Positions 1-9,713 of a stretch of 64,000 nucleotides of DNA are shown in pieces (position 1 is the stretch's first letter; each line of letters begins with the position of its first letter). The position numbers were made by a program, and so were the translations under genes. Location of the stretch: assembly GCA_021234155.1 (NCBI GenBank), contig JAJEKV010000020.1, forward strand, positions 6,372,563-6,436,562, given 5' to 3'. A model generated the notes under the pieces. The model had not been told where the DNA came from. It worked only from the letters and a program-made list of their open reading frames with translations, and made no database searches. The DNA comes from Isoetes taiwanensis (taxonomy: Eukaryota; Streptophyta; Lycopodiopsida; Isoetales; Isoetaceae).

Positions 1-326
1 ATGCACGAGCAAAGTACTCAGGTACATGGCAATTTGTGACCTCCCGCTTACCAAAAACAATTTCATAATGTTTGTAGAAGTTCTCAGCCCACTCGGCTTC
101 ACGCTAGATTCTTTGAACCCTCAGTATGTCTTTTTGGGCCCCACTGCTCGTCCATTATCTGTTGTAAATCTGGAAAAATTTCATCTGCATTGACACATCT
201 TACATGCTTTGCTTCCACAACAACGGGTTCTTCACAAATAAGTCTTCTTTTTGGCCCTGGTTCCTCAGAAGTTTGAACCTTCCTCTTGTTTGTTTCGGCT
301 TTCTTGCTAGAATCGGCTATTTTCAA
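1..326 (-). pseudogene. Frameshifted coding remnant, possible transposase relative
   Basis: Reading leftwards, 326-99 is open for 75 codons and carries a bipartite nuclear-localisation-like stretch (KRKV...GPKRR). It hits a stop at 99-101, but another frame then runs from about 103 to the window edge as AEWAENFYKHYEIVFGK and onwards, which has the composition of a real protein. A single frameshift near 99-105 would join the two. The aromatic-rich FYKHYEIVFGK pattern recalls the C-terminal part of some CACTA/KDZ-type transposase-associated proteins, but this is a weak resemblance from memory. The left part is cut by the window. It could equally be a broken host gene exon. Confidence 0.35.
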
Positions 327-1850
327 ATTTTTGTTTAATCTGGGTGACTTAGGGAGGCAAAGGCGTCCATTGCTTGGATTTGGGCAAGGATTTCGAGGGA
401 AGAAGAATAGTTCTGGTCGAATTACCGTTGATCACTCCACAAACACAAAAAATTGGAAGCGGCGGGCAAATTTTTTTTCCTAAACAGGAAACACTTCGCA
501 ATCTCCCTCCGAAAAATTGCAATGAAGGTCCGTTCTGGTTGCCACTGCCACTCATAATTTTGAATTGCTGACGTGGCTACTCCTAATCATTACATATCCC
601 AACTAACTAAAATTCAAAAAAATAACAAAAACGGGTGCCTACATGCCCTACATTATACATAATGTAAGGGCATTTTTTTTAGACACCCTAGCTTTCTTTT
701 ACCCTGTCCATCCAGATTTCACCTGAAGTCTTGTGTTGCCAGAGTATTACCAGGAGGCTGGGAACGAAGTTGGCAACTCCACTGAAATATGCACATGGAA
801 TTTTCTTGCTCAAAATGAGAGTAAACCAATTAGGTTCTATTGACAACCATACAAAGTTCTACCTACAACCATCTTATAATAATGAGGTGATGTGGCAGTA
901 TGGGATGCCCGATGACACCTACCATATTGATCCTAATACTAAATTGGGGTAACAGCAAAGAGGAGATATAATTTTGAAATTTTCCATTTGCAACAATAGG
1001 AATTGTTCAATTAGCAACTCCTATTTGATTTGTGCTCAAGGTATAACACTTGATGTTATATAAGAGCAAATAGCTGTGCACTTAGCAAGCCCGTCACTAC
1101 AAAATATTTTCTTCAATATTTTCTTCAGCAAACAATTATTAATCTATTAAATGTAATGCTCTAAGGTCCATTTTGGGTTGGTGTATGCTCGTTTGGTCTT
1201 GCAATTTGCTTATTGTTTTGTGTTGGCATGTGGGAATGAAAACATGCCAGAAAGAAAATAAAGCAGCCTTTCATTTTTGTGAATAATGAGCTTTATGCTA
1301 AAATTTTAGACCATGCCAGCATATCTGCTTTCTCTTAAAGATGGTTTGACTGACACTAAAAAGTCTAAAGTTTAAACAAAAACTTGTATTCATTACTCCA
1401 TAGAGCTAAACAGTCAAAGCAATGGGGCATTGAGTGTTGTGTACATACTATGCAACTCATATCAAATGAATGAAGAATTTCTCAATCAATAGTTGAATTT
1501 GAACGTGGACTCTTTACTATTTGCCACTTGCAATTCAACTTCTTGATAGAAAAATCAATAAGGAAATATCATGTGCTCAAGTTTCAACCTTCAATCTATC
1601 TTTGCACGAACAAGAAATAGAAATAGAAATCGAAATATGTATTCACAATCTCATAGGACTTGCGATATAAGGTTCAATATAAACACTATGACGTTCCCTG
1701 GAGTATATGCTACGATATGCGTTCATCCTATGGTCACGTAAGTGTCAAGTTTGAATAGTCGACTTGTACAGGGTCCAGAGTAGCCCAGCACGTCTCAAAT
1801 GTTGGCTTACTACATTATAAGTGAGTGACACCACTCACCTTAGGCAAGAT
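327..1850. other. Intergenic stretch without a supported gene
   Basis: Apart from the small palindrome at 634-688 I see no gene here. Short open frames (for example 731-952, plus) have no recognisable motif and no splice or codon support. Confidence 0.5.
634..688. repeat. Short palindrome, MITE-like core
   Basis: TGCCCTACATTAT is followed after two bases by its near-perfect reverse complement ATAATGTAAGGGCA, then a run of eight T. An outer pair, GGGTGCCT on the left and AGACACCC on the right, is also inverted with one mismatch. The whole 55 bp can fold into one hairpin. It may be a tiny foldback element; no target-site duplication is convincing. Confidence 0.5.
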
Positions 1851-1974
1851 AACTCCACATTATCACGTGGACTGCCTCATTAGCGCCCTGCCTAATGAAT
1901 TGTCCCATTGATAACCCCACATTGTCACGTGGAGCCGCCCCATTAGTGTCCTGCCATATGGAATTGTCCCGTTG
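1851..1974. repeat. Tandem duplication of a ~62-bp unit with CACGTGG
   Basis: Unit 1 (1851-1910) and unit 2 (1913-1974) share aactccacattatcacgtgg / aaccccacattgtcacgtgg, then a GCCcCATTAG-like stretch and AATTGTCCC(A/G)TTG. Each carries a G-box core CACGTGG. Confidence 0.75.
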
Positions 1975-2907
1975 GTGCCATGTGGACCTATCCAAGTGAG
2001 CTTTGTCGAGATCCACTTATTCTAACTATCTGCTGACCTTGCTAACGCTTGGAATGAAGGATCATCTCCGAGAGGAGTGTGTCATGCAACTTAGGCTTCC
2101 AAACACTTGCAGATGCCAAATCTACGATGGACACAACAAGAAGACACTCAGACGTGCAAATGATGCTTCCATGCACTTTGCAGAGGTGAAATTTGCATTA
2201 CTTATGACTTCTTAAACTACTGAAAGACCAACACTGGATAAAACCCGGAATCTCTTTGAAACCAACAAAAAACAATGGGATAAAACCCTCACGGGCATCT
2301 CTTTAAAACCAACAGGAAACAAGCGACCATTATGGCCGGGATTAAAAAACCTTGCCCTTTTGGGTTTTAGAGGAAAAATCCTAACCATAATAGCAACATT
2401 TAACTATACTAAAGTATACCCTCATGCTGACTAGCCTTGTTGGGTGAACAATACAGTTAAACAAAAAAGTTAACGAAGAACTCAAGTTTTGAAAATACTT
2501 CACTATAGATCTTCATTCTTGCCTATGAACTGCAACTTCCATCCAAACTATAGGCAACGCGCTCTCGAGTTGTCTGCAAAAAAAACCAAGAAGATAAGTT
2601 AAGAAATCCCTAGGGCTCAATGGGCCGGATTCCACTATCGGCAACGGCACTTGGGAGCAAAATCTCAACTGCGGCTTCCTTTTGTGACACCAATACGTTG
2701 CACTCAAACCCCAAAGTCCATGTGTCCACCTCGATCCTAGTCCAAGAAGAGCTCAACATCACCTTCACAAAATGTCAATGTTTTAAAATAGCAATTTCGA
2801 TTCAAATACTCTATTGTCTACAACTATGACTTAAGCCACTTCACTCTCCGGCCATGGAGGGCAACCCTCCGTGCGCAGCACCTTGTTTAAATCAAAGAGG
2901 TGGCTAA
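1975..2907. other. Stretch without a supported gene
   Basis: Open frames at 2003-2215 (plus), 2513-2707 (minus) and 2620-2829 (plus) are short and show no motif. I see nothing else to annotate. Confidence 0.45.
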
Positions 2908-3187
2908 ACTATGCCACGTGGTTCCAACATGCCAAGGTCGCTCAAACACGCCACCTAGGCTCCAACATTGCAAGGTGACTCCAACATTCCAATTCAAACA
3001 TTAATAGCCTAAAAATGCCATTTCTAATAAAATATTTTTCAATGGTTTAACTGATTTCATATGTATTTTCTATGCTTCAAATGTTGTACCCCTAGGATCC
3101 ACCATGCCACGTAGTTGACTTAATAACCATGCCACTCCCCCTCTAATATGCCACGTGGGCTCAAACATGCCACCTAAGCTCTAACAC
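2908..3187. repeat. Small outliers of the 19-bp CATGCCA minisatellite family
   Basis: At 2908-2990 and 3090-3187 the same words occur as in the long array at 21799-23485: atgccacgtgg, aacatgccaagg, gccacctaggctccaacat. Only a few degenerate units are present in each cluster, separated by about 100 bp of other sequence. Confidence 0.7.
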
Positions 3188-3188
3188 A

Positions 3189-3292
<104 letters not shown>

Positions 3293-3697
3293 TTTTAGTT
3301 TAGTTTTGGGCTAGGGCAAACGATCGTGGTTTTGGTTTGGCTCTGCCGGATTCGGCGGAGAGGAATCCCGTTGTTTGTGTATTGGTGACCCCGCAATCTG
3401 CTACTTCGACTCGGGTGCGATTACATTGCTAACCTGCGCCCGATCTGGTGATTCGGCATCTGGACTACATGCATCTTTCGGGTAGTTAAACAGTGGTTTC
3501 TTTCTGGCAGTTTAATATTTGACAAGTGAATCCGACTCTGATAGAAGTTCGCCATATCGAAGAAAAGGAAAAGGATCATCTAAAAGTAAACCCCGCCTTA
3601 AGGAAAAAACCGAAAAGAGACAGCTTGACAAACAATTTTGGGCAGACTGGAAATCTGTCGAGGCATTTCTGTTTTTGGGATTCCGGCAGCAGCTCCA

Positions 3698-4441
3698 ATG
3701 GGTCATTCAATTGCGGCAATAGGAGGCACATCTTCCGGTCCCTTTGGAGAACTGATTGTGGGTCAGCTCTTGACAGTCATGATGAGGATCTTGGATTCAA
3801 TGGAACAAGCTAGAAGGGAGGCAGAGCAAGCACGAAGAGAGGCAGCAGCACAGCGAGCCCAAATGATGAAAATTCTTCAAGGTATGAATGAGTGTTTGTT
3901 TTCACTAAAGCATGAGAATTCTGAGTTAAAGCAGCAGATTGTAAACATGGCACCTCAACATGAGGTAGAAAATCCGAACTTTAGTGCTCCACATGAACAG
4001 GGCAACGGATTTCAGGAGGCCATAGACATACTCAATGAAAAAATGGAACATTTGAGTGATATGCATGAGAGGGAGATTAAAGCGAACAACTTCAGAATTG
4101 CAGGATTGCCAGAGGAAGAAAACGAGAATACCATTGATACCGTGCAAAATTTTATAGCAGAGAATATGCAGGTGCAAGTGAATGTTTTGGAGGCATATCG
4201 GATTGGGAAGAAAGATGAAGGAACACGTAATATTTTAGTGAAGTGTGCAAGTAAAGAGGTTAAAGCACGGGTCATGCAGAAGCGCTCATTGCTTAAAGGC
4301 CAACGCATTTGGATTAATGATGATCTTACTAAAATTCAATTTGAGCAGCGGAAAAGTGACATTTTGAGAATGAAGGAAGCTAGGGCAGCAGGAAAACATG
4401 CATATTGGAGAGGTGGAAGAGTGGTAATAGATGGGGCATAG
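3698..4441 (+). CDS. LINE ORF1 protein: coiled coil plus RRM-like domain
   Basis: This is a 247-residue intact ORF from ATG 3698. Residues ~25-80 form a charged coiled coil (ARREAEQARREAAAQRAQMM, then a leucine-rich continuation). The middle holds NNFRIAGLPEEENENT, the entry to an RRM-type fold, followed by a YRIGKK turn, a NILVKCASKEVKARVM strand-helix and LKGQRIWINDDLTK, closing with a basic C-terminal part. This order (coiled coil, RRM, C-terminal domain) is that of the Transposase_22/L1 ORF1p class, an RNA chaperone that coats LINE RNA in the cytoplasm. Typical angiosperm L1 ORF1 proteins instead have DUF4283 and a CCHC knuckle, as the two other LINEs in this window seem to. Upstream frame-compatible codons without ATG extend to about 3638. 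Confidence 0.75.
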   Translation: MGHSIAAIGGTSSGPFGELIVGQLLTVMMRILDSMEQARREAEQARREAAAQRAQMMKILQGMNECLFSLKHENSELKQQIVNMAPQHEVENPNFSAPHEQGNGFQEAIDILNEKMEHLSDMHEREIKANNFRIAGLPEEENENTIDTVQNFIAENMQVQVNVLEAYRIGKKDEGTRNILVKCASKEVKARVMQKRSLLKGQRIWINDDLTKIQFEQRKSDILRMKEARAAGKHAYWRGGRVVIDGA

Positions 4442-4459
4442 GAAATATCGACCGCCAGG

Positions 4460-4843
4460 ATAGTACGCTGGAACATCAACACATTGAAACATAGCAAGGT
4501 ATGTACCATGGTGGATTTTTTAGCTGATGTAGATATAATTTTCTTTTTGGAAACTTGTGAACATGAGGAGAAAGGTCTCCCAAGTATTGCAGGCTTCACT
4601 CTGTTGTATTCAGTTTGGAATAAGAAAGGATGGAATCTTAAAGGTTCTGGGGGCATCACTTGTTATGCTAGAACTATATCGGTGTTAAAGCATAAAGCAT
4701 CCGCACAATATATTTGGATTGAGGTACCAGGCAAGAATGGTAAGATATATGTGGCAGGTTGTTATTTTCCACCAAGAGATTCTCCTGTTTATAACAAGGA
4801 TAATACAACATTTGAAGCTGATCAAAAGCTGAAGTCCACATGA
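4460..4843 (+). pseudogene. LINE ORF2, endonuclease N-terminus only
   Basis: The frame opens with ARIVRWNINTLKHSK, the beta strand that carries the catalytic Asn of APE-type endonucleases, followed by DIIFFLETCEHEEKG with the catalytic Glu position (LLET-like). GSGGITCYAR and a WIEVPGKNGKIYVAGCYFPP strand follow. The frame ends in a stop after FEADQKLKST where the GDFN-bearing strand should come. It is the 5' part of the enzyme that nicks the target DNA for target-primed reverse transcription; without the rest it cannot be active. Confidence 0.7.
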
Positions 4844-4849
4844 TAACTT

Positions 4850-6960
4850 AAGAAAAAAAATAGGTTAATTGTAACTAAGCATGGGTGGTATGAAACACAA
4901 AGGATCCTTAGCAAAAGAAGCCTTTAGAAAAGCTCCTCATCGGGGGTAGTAAAGCTTCAGAATTATGGCATAATCCCATGGGTGGTATCATAGTGTATGT
5001 ACACGACTGGAATACCAGAAGGCCCTAAAGGGATGGTTGAAGTAGCTGGGGATCCTATCAAAAATGTAGGCAGCATATAGATTTCCACACATAGAGTTGG
5101 CACTGCCCAGTTGGGAAGTCGGTGGCTCAGCCACATTACAAAGGTACATAGGTAATAGGTTTTGTTTCAAGGAACTACCAAGCTTACACTTTAGCTAAGT
5201 TGGAGCAGAGCTCTAGCATTGTGGGATGAGGATATATGTTTATTATGTACATAGCATGTACACATACGATAAACATCTTGGAGAGGTAATCTAAGTGGTG
5301 ACACAAGGAGAGAAAGACGAGTGTACCCCAAAGTTACCGATGAATGGTTTAGAGTATGTTCGGAATAAGTAAACAACATTTAATCTGTTGTAGGCTAAGG
5401 TATGATGTCGTAGTTGGCACTTGAAATAAATGTCAATGGCCACTAGAATGAAGCTTAAGATGAGGGGGTTGAATAGTACAATAGTACAATTCCAGGATAG
5501 GTATCAAATAGCAGTTACCTGCTAGAAGTTCGAATGTGTCTTGCATAGACACCCAAGACTAGCTTTCCCACATGATCCATACCCGGATCAGGTAGAGGTC
5601 GAGCTAGAATATACAGGACGCGAACATTGATACAAGTCCGGGTCATATCAAACGTAGGTAATTGTAGGGAGACTCACAAAATACCAGACAGGCACCTTGA
5701 TGTGTCCAGGTAATTTACGAAGGCTCACCCGCTGTTAGGCCATGACTATGGCTTAAATGAGGATGCCAAGTCATTTGGAATGCTAGAACAGCGTTATAGC
5801 ATCATGACAGAGAAATGTAATGACTAACATTTCCAGGATGTAGGACAATGTTGAATCATAACCCCCAATGATAGGTGGGTTGACAACAGAAGGAGCATAT
5901 AATAGCGGCTTAGAAGCCACAAGACGGTTAACGGATACGTAAAGGAGTAATTGGATTGGTGACTCTACTGAATAAAGGTCACAACAAAAAGGTGATTTGT
6001 ATACACTGTGGCAGACGTAAGGACCAGGATACTGAAAATTGGCCGTAGACGTAGAAAACATATTGAAGAAGAGAAGGAATGAAGGACCCTTATTAATGAT
6101 ATTTAGCAATCTGGATAGGAAGGTTATTGGCTAACATAAAGGGTGGTCTTTGCTAACATGCAAAGGTAGACTTGAGGCTTGAAAGGCAGCAAGAGCTGAA
6201 AAACTCTTTAAAGATTTGGTGTATGGCTTAGAGAAGAAGACTTCCATGTCTTAGGACAACATGGTGAGTTGAATTCACCAAGATCCTTTTTAATAGAAGA
6301 GGCCTATCTTTAGAGGTATTTGGGTGGTACTGTCCCCTGGGATCTTCACATAATCCCTTGGAATAGGTAAGTTCATTTGCGAGATTAGGCACTAAAATAA
6401 TAGTTGGAAAGACTTCGCCCCAACGCGATCTAGATAGTGTAGAAGGGGGTGACTAGTCAACAATGGTTGGTTTGCATTAGATTGATATACTAGAACAATT
6501 CTAAGAGAACAACTAAAAGGAATTCTAGTATGATAGAACATACTTGTGTAGAATTGGAACGAGTGAAGATGTACTGCAAGTTGAGATAACAGTTGTGGCG
6601 GTTCAAAGTGATACATGGAGGAAGCATCTAGCTAATTGAAGATTAAGGACAAGAGTTTCTAGAGTAGAATGGTTTACATTAGGAAAACAGAGCTACTACT
6701 GAATAGTAGAGAGATGGATTATTCATTGAATACGGAGAGGAGGCATTTCCTCATCGTAATGAATGGGGGTAGAATAAAAAGACAAGGTTGCATTCTAGGT
6801 GTGCGGGGATAAGATATTGGTTGCGTTTCACGGTTACAAAGTTCCACGACGAGCATCTGTCGCGGCGGGGAAATGAGGAATTTGGTCTCCTTCCTCGAAC
6901 CGTGGGTCCGTTCGTCATGTTATGGAGATTAACATCGAACTTATGTAAGTGCTGAAAGCC
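4850..6960. other. Decayed, unrecognised stretch
   Basis: Both strands are full of stops. Minus-strand frames of 60-108 codons (for example 6109-5783) show no motif I know. The even composition and recurring words such as cataatcccttgg / cataatcccatgg suggest an old transposable element. I could not assign it to a class. Confidence 0.4.
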
Positions 6961-7229
6961 GCTTGACGAGGAAGAAAAACGATAGTGCAGGAGTGGTCGA
7001 CGGAGGTCGGCTATGGCAGAGAGAGGTCGATTCCCGTGGCTATGGGAAGACTACTTACTCCGGCGGCTATGGCGAGAGAGCTTGCTCCGGCAGAGTTGTG
7101 ACGAGAGGGCTTGCTCTGGTGGAGTTGTTACCTCCACAAGGTGGGTTTACCAAAACGCAGGCCTCTAATTTAAATATGGAATAGATACACTATACATACC
7201 AGAAAAAAAGTTATATCCCTTCAAGAAAG

Positions 7230-7300
7230 AAGTTGGCTTATCGGTAAAGGTGTTGGTTTGGGTGCAGGAGGTCAGGGGTTCAATCCCATGATGTATCTAT
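7230..7300 (+). repeat. tRNA-derived SINE head (A and B boxes)
   Basis: TGGCTTATCGG at 7234-7244 resembles a Pol III A box and GGTTCAATCCC at 7277-7287 matches the B box consensus GGTTCRANNCC, with spacing near that of a tRNA gene. The flanking sequence does not fold as a functional tRNA. Confidence 0.55.
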
Positions 7301-7384
7301 TTGCTTAAAAGAACTGCTAACTGGATAAAACTGAACATTAAATATGTATAACCAAGGGATAAAACATATATATTCCATATAAAG

Positions 7385-7470
7385 AGAGTTGGCAAAATGG
7401 AAAGAGTGTTGGGTTGGAGGTGGGAGGTTACTGGTTCAAAACGCGGGCGGAAAAGAAAAAACTTTTTTTT
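7385..7470 (+). repeat. Second tRNA-like SINE head with T/A-rich tail
   Basis: GTTGGCAAAATGG near 7388 and GGTTCAAAACGC at 7433-7444 repeat the A/B-box pattern of the preceding SINE head with the same spacing (…GTGTTGGGTTGGAGGT… between them in both). A run of A and T follows from 7450. The two heads look like related copies. Confidence 0.5.
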
Positions 7471-7912
7471 TATTAAAAAAAATGGACACGTATTTTTATA
7501 CGGCGGACCGTATATGGGCGCTATTTGCGTTATACGCTCATATCTTTTGAAAAATAAACACCCTATCTGCTAGCAGCGCCCATCTTGACTTTTCGCATTG
7601 GTGTTGCCATTTCGACCTCGGGAAACGTGCCCCCTAGGGTTTTGGGATGTGCCCGATCCGTTGGAACCATTTTCGCCTTCATCCGAGCTACCTACAAAAC
7701 GTTATAGCCCATCCAAACCTGGGTCCTCCAGTCACCTTTTTCCCTCCAAAATCGCCCTAAACTTCCTAAAACTCACAATTTACTACAACAACCTAGCACA
7801 AGACTAAATCACCGAAAAGTTAGGCAGTCCAACTAGCTTAACTCCCACTTAACTACTGAACTAACGGGTTAGAGATTTGGTCAGTGCTATGATTCCGGTC
7901 AACCAGAATCAT
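7471..7912. other. Probable 5' leader of the minus-strand LTR element
   Basis: This stretch lies immediately internal to the primer-binding site at 7913-7925 and so should be the 5' leader of the element whose LTR starts at 7927. No coding frame with a recognisable gag is seen. A small palindrome, ATACGGcggaCCGTAT, sits near 7500. Confidence 0.35.
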
Positions 7913-7925
7913 GGCTCTGATACCA
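7913..7925 (-). promoter_or_regulatory. Primer-binding site for initiator tRNA-Met
   Basis: The plus strand reads GGCTCTGATACCA, so the minus strand has TGGTATCAGAGCC, the complement of the 3' end of plant initiator tRNA-Met and the usual PBS of plant LTR retrotransposons. It is one base from a TG...CA terminus at 7927. Confidence 0.85.
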
Positions 7926-9120
7926 CTGTGACGCTCCCTGAACATATACGGCGCTCCGGACGTATACATACAGGGACTTCCCCCTCCCATGGCAATCAGC
8001 TCACCATGAGCAGGGCCCTCCGTCTAACTCGGTCCATCCGTAGAAAGATGCCCGGGTGAAGGACACGGAGGTGTCATTCGGCCCACGCCTTCAATGGGAC
8101 TCCTAAGTCGCGGAAGCGTGAATACATGTTAGCACACAGCATAAATCATACATAAATAACCACCACGAAGGGTGGCACATCCATCCAAGTACTAACGGCA
8201 AAGAAGATGCATCTAATCCTAAGGAAAACACCCCAAACCCCAGGTTCTACCCCAGCTTAGACTCCTGTGAGGATGGACTGACGGTTCGGTCTCAAGAGAT
8301 CAGCAGACAGAGGTATAACCTGGCATTGGCTGGCATAGAACAGTGGCTAGGGTTGTCCACTCCATCCGCCCCTCCTGTGCACACTTTGCAGATGAGGTGA
8401 ATCAAGCTATGGCGCCATTGTAGCCTTCCGGAGACGCAATCCCAAGGCATCATCCTTCAGGACTACTCCGGGTTATAGCTCCCCGGTCTGATGAGGCAGG
8501 TCAGAGAAGTGTCCCTTCCCAGAGTCGCAGTGAATCCATGGGTGAGCTAGAGAATACGTGCCGCATCAGCGACCCCCGCATCCGTACCCGACCTACTCTC
8601 CTAACTTTATCTTCAAAGTACAGGGTGATCACACAACTGTACCCAGGGAGTGTCAGACCCATACCCGGCCTGGTTCACTGGCCGGCTATCAGGCCTAGCT
8701 CACTGAAAGAGTCCCCATAGCCTTTTATGCTCAGGCGAGACCCCACCCCACACTTCATCACTACGGCCCCTTATCTGGTGCTTCAATCATGCCATAGATT
8801 CCACAGCTCGGTGGGATCCTGTGCACAGGCCGCAACTAATGGGAATAATACAGGGTTCTATCTAGGAGCATACTACAATACATGGGCTCAGAGGTCTCTA
8901 CCCCCTGTAATCCCCCATCTCTGGAGTGCTAACTAGGCAAAAAACTACTAAACCATCAACCAGAGCACATACAGAAACTAGAGATAAGAATACTCACCAT
9001 ATCAATCAAGGGTTAGCCTAACAGGTAAACCACAGAGAAAAACAGAGAGAGAACACACCACAGAGACGCGCTACGCTATAGATAAACAAACAAAGAAGCC
9101 TAACAGAGGCGCTAACCTAT

Positions 9121-9713
9121 TGTTTGGGGTCTGGGTTCGGGAACTCCTGGAAGACAGCCCTCTGTGAGGACCCGTGGATCTAACAGGAGAGTCCGGGGGA
9201 CTATGTCACGCGGGATTTGCAAGAAGAGAACAGGAAAAAGAAAATATAACAGAGAGAACAATGAGAGGAAAATGATAAGCTTCCTTGATATCAATGATGA
9301 ACATACATGAGCTCTCGCAATCGAGAGAAAACTGAAAAGAGACAAGACTCCAAACTCATCTAAAAACCATGTGCTAGCTCTACTCATATATATAGTACAA
9401 TGGCCTTTGGCCCAATATAGACACTCTGACTGATCTCGGTGCCGACTCCTGGAAGGAGGCCTGATTTGAAGGAATGCTGGCGGTGCCTCTTGAGGTGCCT
9501 AGAATCATGCTGACGCTGACGCGGGCGGTGACGGGCCATCACTTGTCTGAGCGGCGCCTCTTGATAGCAGACCCAGGCTTTGACTGCGTGGTCTGCTGCC
9601 TGGTCTTCTGCGGGGCCTTCGACTGCTGACCCGTGGTTGACTGTGGATCCTTGTTCTTGACCTGATCCGTCGTATGCATGAATAGTCCTGTACCAGGAGG
9701 CACAGGACTAACA
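9121..9713 (-). repeat. 3' LTR of the Gypsy element
   Basis: 593 bp, TGTTTGGGGTC...GGACTAACA on the plus strand. It aligns by eye along its length with 19840-20425, with scattered substitutions and small indels, most of them in the 9440-9650 part. A TATATATAGTAC-like box lies near 9388. The last codons of the accessory ORF run into it as far as 9539. Confidence 0.93.
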
